Shown here: in pieces, positions 23,417 to 34,131 of the stretch
Layout: each line of letters starts with the position of its first letter
How positions within the stretch are numbered: position 1 is the stretch's first letter
Assembly (NCBI GenBank): GCA_900312665.1
Contig: ONZQ02000001.1
Location: 1,820,706 to 1,884,705 of the forward strand
Direction of reading: 5' to 3'
Source of the DNA: Cephalotrichum gorgonifer
Taxonomy: Eukaryota; Ascomycota; Sordariomycetes; Microascales; Microascaceae
DNA length: 64,000 nucleotides
The notes under the pieces: model-generated
Databases searched by the model: none
What the model saw: the letters and a program-made list of their open reading frames with translations, nothing else
Told to the model about the DNA's origin: nothing
Made by a program: the position numbers and the translations under genes

Positions 23417-25532
23417 CCTGGCAAAAGAGCTGTGCTGTTCTTATCCTGGAACCTTTTGTTGTGTGTTGTGTTGGTAAAACAGAAAATAAAGAGTTGGTTG
23501 TGAAGACTGTGAAAACCAGAGCCTGGGTTGTGCTGTTGGGAGGGTAGGAAGGAGAAGGAGAGCCGGAGGTTCTGGCTGGCTTTAAGGGCATTTCGGAACT
23601 GTGGTTTCTCTACCTTCCCTCGCTCCTTCCAAATAGGAGCATAAAGAAGCCACTGGAACACCGCGGCGGCAGAACTGGAGCAGAATTCCTAGGCAAGGAA
23701 GCCCGATACGTCTGTTTGTTACCTCCATCTTCTATGCTACTGGACCCGAGAAGGGCGAACTTGGCCAGCTGAGCACTCCAGGGCCTGTAAGTGAATGTCC
23801 CTATAATTAAAAGCAAGCATTCAATCCTGGTACCCCCGCTTACAGATTCAACTCTAGGGATTATGCAGCCGGATTCTAAGGTTGGCTAGTCGGTGTCTAC
23901 TGCATCTAGAACTTGGACTCCGATCCCTTGCGTTCGATTAAGAATTGTACAACTGAGTATGGGCATCCCACTTGCTGGGCTGCCTCCTCCTAGGCTGCAA
24001 TTCCGGAAACCTGGAAGGGTATAGGTAGATATAGCAGGAACCAATTTGGAATTTTGAGCGCAGGGTCGAACGCGAATGCTAACATGGACCTTGTATTGGA
24101 CTAGATCTAACAGTACATGCATTTCCCCCTCTCTCTTCCCTCGCCACTTGTCCCTCCTTTCTTAAGGAGTGTGAAACTCCCCCATGGGATTACGAACAAC
24201 TGTTGCAGTAGGCTGGCAGGTGTTCTCTTCTCAAGTCTAGACCGCTCATATTAGTCTCATTCAGTATTCATATGTCCCTTTTAATATCGAAATCCCACCC
24301 CCACCCTGCAGAGCGCAGTCAAGAAGCCGGTTCTCACTTAGAGGAAGTCCTCAGATGGGTTGTCCCACGGACACCACTTCCGAACTACATGGGCTTGCCA
24401 CCCTCTCGATATCGAGATCATCCACAAAGTTCCAAGAGTACCCTGTCTACTTTGCAGATCACGATGCCCAACATGGTTTCCTCGACAAGGGTGCGCAAAT
24501 ACTCCTTACCGGGGCTACCACTACTTGCCGCGGCAGCTCGTCCTCATCGCGACTACTACTGCTTTGCGCGACTGTTACCATTTGGCGCGCCTACTTCTCC
24601 TTACGGCGACTACTACTCCTTGCCGCGACTGCTACTCCTTACCTCGGCTGCTACTCCTTACCGCAACCACTCCTTACTGCTACTACCTACCCCTTACCGT
24701 GAGCTCTTCTGTTTCCTCCATTACTTCTAAAATTCGCACTCCTGTTCCCTTGAGGTCCGGACTCATGATGGGAAAACGCCATTACTCCCTTCGTCCTCGG
24801 AAATGTGAGCCTACTCTAACAGACCCTTCTTCGCTGCCAGCCAAGAGACAGGTTGTCCCCGTCCGAGACTAGTCATGCCCCTGGCTTCAATTCGCTGGAA
24901 GACATGGTCAAGACTGGGCTGGATCCCGTCACTATTCGAAAGAGCTGTCAGACAGACAGATTTAGAGCCAAGATCAGGGCGGCCGCTTGGATTCACCTGC
25001 TCCATTTACTCAGTTCATTGTTCATTCAAGCCATTCATCACCCAACCATAGCATGCGTTCAAATTGACATGTCACTGTGTCTTTGCAGGTAAAGCAGGTG
25101 AATAGTGAGCATGGATAGCAAGCAAACATTCACTGCTGTGTGATTCCCTTTTCGAATAAAAAAAATGATGGTGTTCGGGGTTGGGGCGGGTTACCTGGTC
25201 TGGCATACCCTCTCCGTACCTTCCCTCTCCTGGGAATTCTTCAACACCCAACATCCACTCGCTTCATGTCCTGCCCCGGTTCATATTCCGAATATCCTCC
25301 AATTCTAAGGTAAATCAATACTCGAATACCGGTTTTCCTCGATTCGGGCTGCATCTAGGAGATGTCACGGATGCGCATGGAGCCCCACAAGGGCGTGGAC
25401 GAGACCGCAGTCGAGTAAGAAAGTGCCCTCGTTTTTACTAATTTGTTTTGGCAGGGGGATAAGGATATGCACCTACCCCCCTGCATTTTGTGGTATGGAT
25501 ACTCCAGCTTACATTCATGGTATCTTGGCAGG
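23417..25532. other. Divergent intergenic region, aminomutase / MFS transporter
   Basis: About 2.1 kb shared by two divergent genes, so it should contain both promoters. It is AT-richer from about 23440 to 24300 and contains a nine-unit 19-bp minisatellite at 24492-24662. Open frames across the minisatellite give similar repetitive peptides in different frames, which shows they are not real proteins. No other gene was seen. Confidence 0.6.
24492..24680. repeat. 19-bp minisatellite, about nine contiguous units
   Basis: Units fall in exact 19-base register from 24492 to 24662, at starts 24492, 24511, 24530, 24549, 24568, 24587, 24606, 24625 and 24644. The consensus is roughly GCGACTACTACTCCTTACC. 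A degenerate tail continues to about 24680. The last copies are most alike (24606-24624 against 24625-24643 differ at two positions); older copies have diverged. The unit is not a multiple of three, so this is noncoding. Confidence 0.85.
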
Positions 25533-27450
25533 ATGAAATCCCAGACACCGTCAGGGTCACGCTCCAACAGCGATGGAAATGGGACGGGAGATAATTCCGG
25601 AGCCCTCGCGGCCATTCCGGATCTAGTTTTAGCCAGACCAGCGACTCCTACCGAGGAAGATAATATCACCTACCCTGACGGAGGCACACGTGCCTGGGCG
25701 GTTGTCCTGGGTTCTGCTATCAACATGGCGGCGACCTACGGACTCATGACTGGAGTGGGGCTCTTTCAAGTCTATTGGAAGGAGCACCAACTCAAGGAGT
25801 ATTCGCCTACAGACATTGCATGGATCATTTCCGTTTTTGGCTTCCTGGACATCTTCGCTGCCGGCCCCGCAGGAGTCCTCTTCGACCGCTGGGGGGCCAG
25901 AAGGCTCCTCTTCCCTGCCGGGGCCGTTTACTTTGCTTCTTTTGTTGGCCTTGCCTTTAGCACCAAGTATGAGCAGTTCATGGGGTGTTTCATTGTGGCG
26001 GGTGTCAGCGCGTGTAAGTCTGAACTGCGGAACCACCAAGAAACACCTCCAGACCAGCTAGACTATTGGGTCGGTTGTAAGCCGTCTTGCCTGGAGTCAT
26101 CTGTCACTAACAAAACTCGTCCGTACCTGGCAGCGTTTATCACGACGATAGCGGCTGCCGTCATCAACCATTGGTTCCTTAGACGGAAGGGTCTAGCAAT
26201 GGGCCTCGCGACCATGGGCTCTGGCATCGGCGGTATCTTCTTCAGTGTTGTCCTCAAGCCACTCTTCGAGAGGTTGTCGTGGCAGCAGGGTATATTGGTC
26301 TTGAGCTGCATAGTCTGTGCCGCCGTCACCACCGGAGCCCTATGTACCAAGGCGAGGATACCTCCACGGACTGACAAGTTTTTTGACTTCTCGTGCTTCA
26401 AGTCGCTGAGGTTTCTGTTGACAACGCTCAGCGTTTCCGGTACGTGGGTATATTATATATATCTCCGCTCGCCCTGAAGGCCCCACCCACCTCACCACCA
26501 GTGCTGCTCTCACAATTACGATTCCCTTGCAGGAGTATCATTAGCGGTCAGTACTGCAGCACGCCACATGTGCGTGGGTGTTGGTGGCGTAGAGAGGGGG
26601 TTGGGACGGAAAGGGGCGGGAGGGGCGGGAGGAGAGGAGGGGGGGGAGAGAGGATGAAGGGGATGGAGGGACCAATTCTGGAATTTCTCCCGTCGGAAAA
26701 CTAACATGCAACATTACACCTATTTATAGGATTCGAACTTGTCTTATTCGCCAGCTGGGGAATCATTCCCACCTACGCCGAAGCTGCTGGACTGGGGAAC
26801 AAGTTCTATCTCATGCTTGCTCTCAACATGTAAGTTGTCTCGTTTTGCTCCGGCCCATGCTGTGGGTGTGTGGGTGTGTGAGTATGTGTGTTTGTGGGGG
26901 GGGGAGGGCCGTGGGGGGAGGGAAGAAAAAAGAGAAGAGGGAAAGGGGGGGTGCAGGTGTGCAAAATGGCTAATTCCACGTCCTATCTCCTCCCTTCAGA
27001 GGATCCACCTTGGGGCGCATCATTCCGGGCTACCTCGCGGACAAGATGGGGAGCTTCAACGTTACACTCGCCATGTCACTCTTCACCCTCTTCACCATGC
27101 TCGGGATCTGGCTCCCGGCCGGAAACTCGTCCGAGGTGGCGCTCTACGCAGTCTCCACCTGCCTCGGGTTCGGCACGGGCTCGTTCGTGGCCACGTCGGC
27201 GACCTGCCTGGGCCACCTGTGCGATACGCGCGACTCAGGGAAGTATTTCGGGAGCTGTTATACCGTGGTCAGCCTCGCTACCCTGGTGAGCAACCCCATC
27301 TGCCAGGCGATACTAGACAGCTCGGAGCGCCACGGGCAGTCACGCCTGGTGTGGTTCTTGGCCACCGTGTTAGCCGTGTCGACGCTCAGCTGCGCGACAG
27401 TGAGGTGGATACTCTTGGGGTACCGGTGGAGGTGGCTTTTCAAGGTGTGA
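25533..27450 (+). CDS. MFS transporter, monocarboxylate (MCT/SLC16-like) type, 445 aa
   Basis: Four exons: 25533-26013, 26134-26439, 26730-26829 and 27000-27450. The first intron is 120 bases, so the frame happens to stay open through it, but its GTAAGT donor and CAG acceptor with a CTAAC site support removal. Fungal members of this family are plasma-membrane or vacuolar permeases whose substrates (monocarboxylates, riboflavin, other small acids) vary and cannot be assigned here. Diagnostic features are PDGGTRAWAVVLGSA before the first helix, a cytosolic loop DRWGARRLLFPAG, HWFLRRKGLAMGLATMGSGIGG, and GSTLGRIIPGYLADKMG in the second half. About 12 membrane segments can be traced. ATG at 25533 (MKSQTPSG) was preferred over the longer open frame because family proteins have a short polar N-terminus. 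Introns 2 and 3 (290 and 170 bases) are unusually long and G-rich. Confidence 0.88.
26440..26999 (+). other. Two G-run-rich introns with G-quadruplex potential
   Basis: Intron 2 (26440-26729) has closely spaced G3-G7 runs at about 26595-26670; intron 3 (26830-26999) has similar runs at about 26895-26955 after a GTGTGTG-rich stretch. The runs are on the coding strand, so they would be present in pre-mRNA. The short exon 3 (100 bases) lies between them. Confidence 0.65.
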
Positions 27451-30118
27451 AGACACCATGCAGGCCGCTGAAAGTAGCTCTTGGAACGAAGGGCTGTAGG
27501 TAGGACAAGGGTGGTCCCGCACAACCGGGATGAGGGGGGTCCGAGGCGAGGGGAGAAGTTGGCCCTTTTTTCTTCTCTTTCGAATCCTCCCGGAGATAGC
27601 CGGGCCTTGATTTTTTGATCGTCTCGTTTTGGGAGATATTCACGCATGGAGTTGGCGTTCGGAAAGGGGGTGGTACGGTAGCTCGGCTGTAAGCTAGGTA
27701 AGGGAGGGCTTTGTCAATTCCCAGCCTTTACGAACTAGGTATCTTCAACCGGTCGGCAACCCGTAGGGTTTGTTTCAATTCCTCCCTTCTCCCTTCTTCC
27801 CTCGCCCCTGATATGTGCTCCTAACCTTTGCCAACCGAATCCCCTCTATCAACAGCCCGTCCGTCCGATACCTGATCTGGAAACTCACGCCCAGCTTAGG
27901 TTGAATCGAATACTGATACCTAGGCCGTGGGGAGCTCCGGTCATCCCCTCAAGCTCATGGAGACTGAGACGAGGTTGGAGGAGGAGAAGGACATACTGGG
28001 ATACCACCTGAAGACGGCGAAGATGATCAGATGTGGTGGTGGGCCTCCCGCGCACACTTGAACAGGGATCCTGGTTCAGCTTGACAAGCAAATGGAAACC
28101 AACAGGGCCGACCCCGCTGCATGCCACCAGAAGCAGCAGGCACGGCACGGATCTAGGCCGATGTTTCTCCCGGCCGGCTGAGTGTTGTCTGGTATGACAA
28201 TAAATATCTCGGTATGTTGATCACGCATTCCATTCATTGGCTTGGATGCACTAGGATCTACCTACCTCGGCCCTCATCCGTCATCCCTCTACTGGCCCTC
28301 CTGCCGTGATATGTACCAAGCTCTCTCCGGGCTGGCATTGCAAGTAACTGACCTGACCCGGCTCCTTGTGCAACCTCCACAACTGACTCGGGCACCCTTG
28401 GATGCATGCGGCCCTTTGAACCCCACGTTACTCACACACCCTTTCAATATTCAATGCGTACTACGTGGTACAGATGGTCAGCCCCGAGAGCAAAGAGTTT
28501 ACCGACGGCAAGTCTGGCATCTAACACAGGGAGGAGAAGAAAGGGGGAGGGCCACCCCGTGATGTGTCATAGGTCCGCAGTGCTTTTACCCCTTAGAGCG
28601 GAACCCAGGGGCAGAAGCGGTCGACGTTGGGGGCGGGCCGGCCCTACTCGTATCTACGATGGAGGATATCTAGCGGTCAACGGGGACCCCATTACCCTCT
28701 TCTATGGGGGTGCGGTTTTTGTTCCACGACGTGAAGCAGGGAGAGGGATGGCGAGCGTATTGCGGCGGAGGCGGGGGCGGGGGGCGGGCAGGGGTGTTCG
28801 GGTCGCCTCACCCGGTCACCACCAATTTGTTTGCTTGTTCGGCCGGGCGGGGGGCGCGACTCATGTGCTGGATCTATTACCCTTTTGGAGAACCTGGACT
28901 TCTAACGTGTACATGCAATAGGCCTATCAAGTACCGCCCGGAACGCCACGAAAACGGACTTGACGCAGAGTGGCGCCCGTTCCCTCCTCCCCGGACCCCT
29001 CTTCTCTTTTCCCCAGTTCATAGCTACTATTTGAAGATTCTAGCGGGGATGGATACGCTGACGCCGGCGGCAGGGATCCAAGAGTTCAAGTGAAGAAAAA
29101 AACAAAGGGGGGCGAGGAGGAAAAAGCAGCGAGTGCATGCACTATTCCCCCATTGGGTACGCCTTTATGCATCTATTCTAAAGCGTCGTGGACTCCTACT
29201 GTATCCGCATTAAAAGCCAGCTAACCATACTTGTAGATTATGACAAAAAAATCCTAGCTTCTCCTTTCGATACTTGCACGTTGGTCTTTATTTCGGAGAC
29301 GGGGAGGAGCGGCTGAGAGAGGAAAAGTGGGCGGAAAGGGGGGGGACGGCCGAGGAGGGGGGCCCTCGGAAGCGAGGCTTGAGAAATGATGTAGGGATAA
29401 TAGTAACGGGGGAGGCGGAAGGAGGGGATCCCACGGGACCGGGTATGGCGAGACGGCCTTGCCGTGGCGGTGAGGGGGGGTGTGTTTGTGTGCGAGAGTG
29501 TATCGATGTATGACATGTTGAGGAGCCGCGACAGATCCGGGAGGAGGAACTTGGACGGGGGCAGGCCGAGTGTTCCCCGCGCGAGCGACAGACCGGAGCT
29601 CGCTTGCATCCCCCTGCCCTGTTTGCTACCTGTATTTTGACTGATTGATTCCCTGGCTCATGCTGGATAAAGGGAAGAATTTGTATTTGTCGCGAAACAA
29701 GTTGTTTGGGTTGCTATTCAACCCTTTCAACATGCGGGGGGATATATCACATTTCCCTTCTCCTTCCCTTCCACTCTCCTCTGGGGCCAGGGGAAATATG
29801 GGAGAGAAAAAGGGGGAACCAAAGGGATTGGGGAGGAGGGGGGTTAGATGAGTTTGTTTCTCTCTCGGCTCTATAAATCTATTATACATACACACACATT
29901 TACATACATAAGGGGAAAAAATGATATGCCAGTAGGCCGACAAGGCGCTACGTAGTATGGGGGTATCGGCTCCCTCGGCCCAAATCGCTAACCGAGAACG
30001 ACAGATCGGCAGAATCCTGCTCCCAAGCGTGGTCTCCAGAGGATGAGGTGGAGGGAATGCAAGTGAAGAAAGACCTAAGGTAAGGACGTCAAGCTTTCCT
30101 CTCTCTCATCCGCCAATC
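27451..30118. other. Intergenic region, transporter to rhomboid gene (convergent)
   Basis: About 2.7 kb with no supportable gene. It contains presumed 3' UTRs at both ends and two G-rich stretches (28761-28795 and about 29285-29420). Open frames up to 171 codons exist but overlap each other in several frames and are compositionally driven by G-runs. Confidence 0.55.
28761..28795 (+). other. G-quadruplex-prone G-rich stretch
   Basis: Five or more runs of three to six G separated by one or two bases in a noncoding region, satisfying the usual G-quadruplex pattern. No function is implied. Confidence 0.6.
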
Positions 30119-31879
30119 TTACTCGTAGGACTCATGCTTCGTGCCCCAAAGGTCAAAGGACTTCTTCAGCGCCTTGCCTGGCCCACTCTGTGCCGGTGTC
30201 TCCTCCCCGCCACCCGTCTTCGCATCTCCCGCGCCCTCTCGCCCCTCCGGGGGGCTCGCGCCCGCCGGGCCCTGCTTCCAGCCGTCTATCGTATTCACGA
30301 TGTTCACGAGCAGCTGTACCATGCCCGCGCCGGTGAACAAGCCCCCGAGGTGCGAGACCACATCGGTCTGGGAGATCCTGACGGGCGTGAACATGCTGAG
30401 CAGGTTCCACGCCAGGACGGCCACGAGGAACGCGACGCCGTCGACGCCCTCGGACGGCGGCGCCGGGAAGCCCATGATGCGGAACTTGTCCCAGGCGTGC
30501 AGGTAGAAGTACGCGGCAGTGAGGCCAAGGACGGCGCCCGAGGCGCCCAGGGACGCCACCTGGAGCGAGTGCAGCAGCAGGCTGGCCACGAAGCCCATGG
30601 CGCCCGAGGAGAGATATATGGCCAGGAAGTTGGCGCGCCCGACCTCGTCGTGGAGGCGGGAGCCGATGTAGTAGAGCACCACCATGTTGAGCGTCAGGTG
30701 GCCGAGCCGCTGGTGCGAGAAGATGGACGTGAGCACCGTGATGGGGCGCGGCATGCCGACCACGAGCATGAAGTTGTTGTTCATAAAGCGCCACATCGGC
30801 GGCACCTTCCAGAGCGCGTAGACCAAGAGGTTGATGCCTATCAGCGTCGCGATGGTGGCGAACTCGGGCGTGAACTCGGGGAAGATGCGGTCGAACGAGT
30901 CCGGCGCCTTGTAGACAGCCGCATATCCCACGCTCGCGGCGATGAGGAGCAGGGCGAAGGCCACCGAGGGGGCGAATCGCTCGAAGGGGGTCATCTTGGG
31001 CGGCTCCGTGAGGCCCGAGCTGCCCTGCTCCATCCACTTCTCCATGCGGGGGCTGAGGGCCCCGCGGTCGACGTAGGCCTCGAGGGTGCCCGCTACGGCC
31101 TCGCCCTTGATCTTTTCCTCTTCCTCGATGCGCTTCTCCTCCGCTCTTATCCGCGCTAGGTTGCGGGCTCTCATGCGGTCTAGCGCGCCGATGCCGTAGA
31201 CCGGGTTAGCCGTCGGAACCACCTCGGGTTCTACCTCTTTCGGTGCGGCCGGCACCGGGGCCTGTGCCGAGGCGGCGTCATCCCTGGAGCTCTGTTCCAA
31301 TGACTCCTGCTCCCCCTCGTCCTTCATCTGCGCCATCTCCTTCTCGAGCTGCTCGAGCTCGTCCTGCGCCCTCAGCCCCTGGTTGAGGGTCTCGCCGACG
31401 GGCACCGTGGCCCTCAGGTACCGCAGCGCGGCCTCCCTCTGCTGGGCCGTGAAGCGCGCCGTGTTGGGCCTGTACGCCGGGTCCTCGAGCGTGCCGGCGA
31501 CCCTGCGCCCGTGCATGATCCTGAGGAGATGATTCGCGAACTCGGGCTTAATCTTGTCGCCGAAGACCTTGGCCACCTCCTCGGGCGTGAGGTCGGCCTT
31601 CGCGAACGGGAGGCCCTCACGGTCGCGGTACGTGGGCGGAAGGTCCTCGTACATGGTTAGGATCGCGCCCCTGGTGCTCCTCCGGGCCGCGTCTTCGTCG
31701 GCCTTATACCATTTTATGCGGGAGAGGAGGCCGGGGCGCTTCGGCGGCTTAGGGGCGGCGCTGTGGAGGGAGGGCGAGGTGGCGAAGGAGCGGAGGGCGG
31801 CGGATCGGCATAGCTGCGTCGCGGGCTGCGCGGGTAGGAGGCGGAGGCAGAGCTTCGGGGAGAGGCCGAGGAGGCTCAT
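30119..31879 (-). CDS. Rhomboid intramembrane serine protease, mitochondrial type, 586 aa
   Basis: A single uninterrupted frame on the minus strand. Rhomboids cleave membrane proteins inside the bilayer; mitochondrial members (yeast Pcp1, animal PARL) process dynamin-related and other inner-membrane proteins. The N-terminus (about residues 1-45) is rich in Arg, Ser, Ala and Leu without acids, like a mitochondrial presequence. A soluble region with a charged coiled coil (about 165-290) follows, then about seven hydrophobic segments from residue 303. Catalytic features are HLTLN (H394, N398), GASGAVLG with nucleophile Ser447, and VVSHLGGLF with His510. The extra helix before the core fits the PARL/Pcp1-type 1+6 topology. 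Divergent from the Tma17-like gene, with a 0.7-kb shared promoter region. It may be a second mitochondrial rhomboid paralog rather than the strict Pcp1 ortholog. Confidence 0.92.
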   Translation of the reverse strand: MSLLGLSPKLCLRLLPAQPATQLCRSAALRSFATSPSLHSAAPKPPKRPGLLSRIKWYKADEDAARRSTRGAILTMYEDLPPTYRDREGLPFAKADLTPEEVAKVFGDKIKPEFANHLLRIMHGRRVAGTLEDPAYRPNTARFTAQQREAALRYLRATVPVGETLNQGLRAQDELEQLEKEMAQMKDEGEQESLEQSSRDDAASAQAPVPAAPKEVEPEVVPTANPVYGIGALDRMRARNLARIRAEEKRIEEEEKIKGEAVAGTLEAYVDRGALSPRMEKWMEQGSSGLTEPPKMTPFERFAPSVAFALLLIAASVGYAAVYKAPDSFDRIFPEFTPEFATIATLIGINLLVYALWKVPPMWRFMNNNFMLVVGMPRPITVLTSIFSHQRLGHLTLNMVVLYYIGSRLHDEVGRANFLAIYLSSGAMGFVASLLLHSLQVASLGASGAVLGLTAAYFYLHAWDKFRIMGFPAPPSEGVDGVAFLVAVLAWNLLSMFTPVRISQTDVVSHLGGLFTGAGMVQLLVNIVNTIDGWKQGPAGASPPEGREGAGDAKTGGGEETPAQSGPGKALKKSFDLWGTKHESYE

Positions 31880-32572
31880 GGTCTCGGGATGTGTATGGGG
31901 GGCGCCAGGGGGCAGCGTGCCCAGGCGATTACTCGTAGGCTGTCCAGCGGTGAGTCGGAGTTGTCCCGGTAGGTCCCCGGTTGAATGGCGCTATCGAGAA
32001 ATATCCCCACGAGTTTTTGGGNNNNNNNNNNNNNNNNNNNNNNTAGGAAATAGCGGCGGAGAGTTGTTGGTCAGGTCAGTTTAGACTGACGGAGGTTGAG
32101 TCGCATTTCGGGTAAGGAGAGGGAAAAAAGTTGAATTGGGTAAAGGCTTGGTCCACTTACAAGTGCAGGGACGACCGGGGTCTGACTAACACATTTATTT
32201 GTACTTGTACGCTACATTATTAACTAGTAGCTTGACCCCACCAACCGCCACACCACCACTCTACCCACCAGACGGGCAAGGCAGCTCGAAACATACGACG
32301 ACCTCGAAATCTCCAAACAAATACTAGAGTACGAGTACGTCCTGCCTAATCTTCTAATACCAATATACGACTTTAAATACCAGCCCATCTCTATCGGTTC
32401 CTCAAGAACCCCCCATCGAGCCAACCAGCCAAACAGGCCAAAAAACAAGACAGCTCTCAAGCAAATCTCAACCCCACCTCGCCCCCAAGTTCAGTTGTTC
32501 CTGGAGACGACGTCACTCGAAACGAAGGCAACCCAAACAGCCCTCCCCCTCTTCCCATAAACAAAACCAGCC
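31880..32572. other. Divergent promoter region containing the assembly gap
   Basis: About 0.7 kb between the divergent rhomboid and Tma17-like genes. It contains the N run at 32022-32043 and motifs of the TACTTGTAC/TACGAGTAC family (about 32201 and 32328). No gene seen. Confidence 0.6.
32022..32043. other. Assembly gap (22 N)
   Basis: A run of 22 undetermined bases in the divergent promoter region. True length unknown. Confidence 0.99.
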
Positions 32573-33175
32573 ATGTCATCCGAAGCCGAACCCATATCCC
32601 TCCCCCGCTTCATCGAAGCCCTCGCCGACCTCCCCCTCTCGGCCCTCCGCCTAAAGACGCTCGAGATCCGCAACTCCGTCTCCCACCTCATCTACTCCAA
32701 CGCGGAGCTGAAGCCCTTCGCGGAGGCCGACCCCCCGGACGAGGTGTGCGCCGAGGCCATCCGCGAGAACGAGGTTGTGCTCGAGAGGATGATGGGCCGC
32801 ATCGCCGCGCTGAAAGACGAGGTCGAGAAGAGGGGCGGCAACTGGGCCGAGTTCGAGGTGGGGCCCATCGCGACGGGCACTGCTGACTCGGGTGATGAGA
32901 GGGATGCCGCCGACAACGCGGACACGGCCCGGGAGGGTGGTGACGAGGGACGGGAAACCAATGGAGTGGAGGAGGGCAGCGGGGCGCATCCCGCGTGGAG
33001 CGACGGCACGTTCCGGGTCGGCACGCTACGCGCCGCGCCCGCTGCCGACGGAGAGCGGCAGAACGGGACCGGCGGGACCCTGAGCGATGCCGAGCTCGTG
33101 AGGCAGCTAGAGGAGAGGATGAGGGTGCTTGACGAGGAGGAGGGCGACACGGCAGAGAACGGTGTGCATCTGTAA
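32573..33175 (+). CDS. Tma17-like proteasome-assembly chaperone candidate, 200 aa
   Basis: A single-exon frame with ATG in good context. The first 100 residues are an alpha-helical, coiled-coil region. A pattern of EIRNSVSHLIYSNAEL, then a short acidic spacer, then EAIRENEVVLERM and RIAALKDEVEKRG resembles my recollection of yeast Tma17/Adc17 (an EIE-N-S-x-x-HL-x-x-SN motif followed by x-x-x-RENE-x-VL). That protein is a stress-induced chaperone that helps pair Rpt6 with Rpt3 during assembly of the 19S proteasome base. The C-terminal half is low-complexity and acidic, with a second short helix (AELVRQLEERMRVLDEEE). If the assignment is right it acts in cytosol and nucleus. The homology call rests on short motifs, so a generic coiled-coil protein remains possible. 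Confidence 0.65.
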   Translation: MSSEAEPISLPRFIEALADLPLSALRLKTLEIRNSVSHLIYSNAELKPFAEADPPDEVCAEAIRENEVVLERMMGRIAALKDEVEKRGGNWAEFEVGPIATGTADSGDERDAADNADTAREGGDEGRETNGVEEGSGAHPAWSDGTFRVGTLRAAPAADGERQNGTGGTLSDAELVRQLEERMRVLDEEEGDTAENGVHL

Positions 33176-34131
33176 ACAGCCACCCCCCCTCGCGGGGTTT
33201 GGGCGAAATCGCCCATGTTTTGCGTTTCGTTCTGGCGTTGGGGACTATTGGTATTCTACAACGGAAGGGGGACGGGAGAAAGGCTCAAGCTGTATTACGC
33301 TCTCATTATTACGAAAAGCATCAATCATGAACAACGTGCATCGAGCAGTACCATCTCAGCAAACCCCGTAGAGACTCCAAGTGGGCCAGGGTGTTTTACG
33401 TACGAACTTACCTCTTCACCACTTACCCCATCGAAACTTCATAAACTAGGGGATTAGACGAAGAAAATCGATTAAGGCTACCGAGTATGGTGTGTAACTA
33501 GACACACAGACCAGCAATATACTCGGTGAGACCCCTCCGCCATTCCCTTGGTAGCAGAGTGTCCGCTATCATGGCCGCGCAAACTTCAATTCAAGTTCCC
33601 TTATGCGGCAGAAGAGCCGTCCAAGCCTTGCCCCTCCTCGGCCCTCATTGACTGTCCCCTGCGCGGTGTTTATCAGTCGGCCCCCTAGCCTTCCTCAGCT
33701 TCTAGCCCATTCCCAGTTTCATTCCTTTTCAAACGCTACTTTTTTGGGTTCGCGGACGAATGCCGGCGATTCAATGAAATACCCCCACCGCTCTGTGTCC
33801 TCCCTCAAGGAAAGCAAATGGCCCGAAAGCAAAAAGAAATGAAAATGCAGTCCGGATGTAAGCGCCTCTGCCTGTCAATCTGAGAGAGAAGAACTGAACC
33901 GAAGAAAATAAAGTTGATAGGGCAAAATACAGCTGAATAAAGCTCGCCGGGGTAGCCTCGACGGTAGAACGTTTGATTGGGTGTATTTATACATGCCTGG
34001 GTGAGACGACAAAAGGAAATGCGAAAAAAGTGACGGAGAAAAGAATACATATGTTTTGGGTAAAGGAACAATATCCCAAGGGAAAAGCAAGAACGTTCCA
34101 ATTTCCCAGCGGCAGATCATGGGGAGTATGC
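33176..34131. other. Convergent intergenic region
   Basis: About 1 kb between the 3' ends of two convergent genes. AT-richer than its flanks, consistent with 3' UTRs. No gene signal. Confidence 0.6.

Noticed and set aside
24360..24872. 170-codon frame with repeated LLLLTATTTP-like peptides
   Set aside because: It runs over the 19-bp minisatellite; similar peptides appear in all three frames because the unit length is not divisible by three.
26521..26600. Possible extra small exon in transporter intron 2 (AG near 26532)
   Set aside because: Using the acceptor at 26729 directly restores the conserved frame (SG-FELVLFASWG); an added exon would introduce non-family residues and in-frame stops.
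21586..27450. Secondary-metabolite gene cluster
   Set aside because: No polyketide synthase, nonribosomal peptide synthetase, terpene cyclase, P450 or cluster regulator is present; only an aminomutase and a transporter are adjacent.
30134..31159. 341-codon plus-strand frame opposite the rhomboid gene
   Set aside because: A shadow of GC-rich codons; its Arg/Gly/Glu/His-rich sequence has no signature, while the minus strand has intact catalytic rhomboid motifs.
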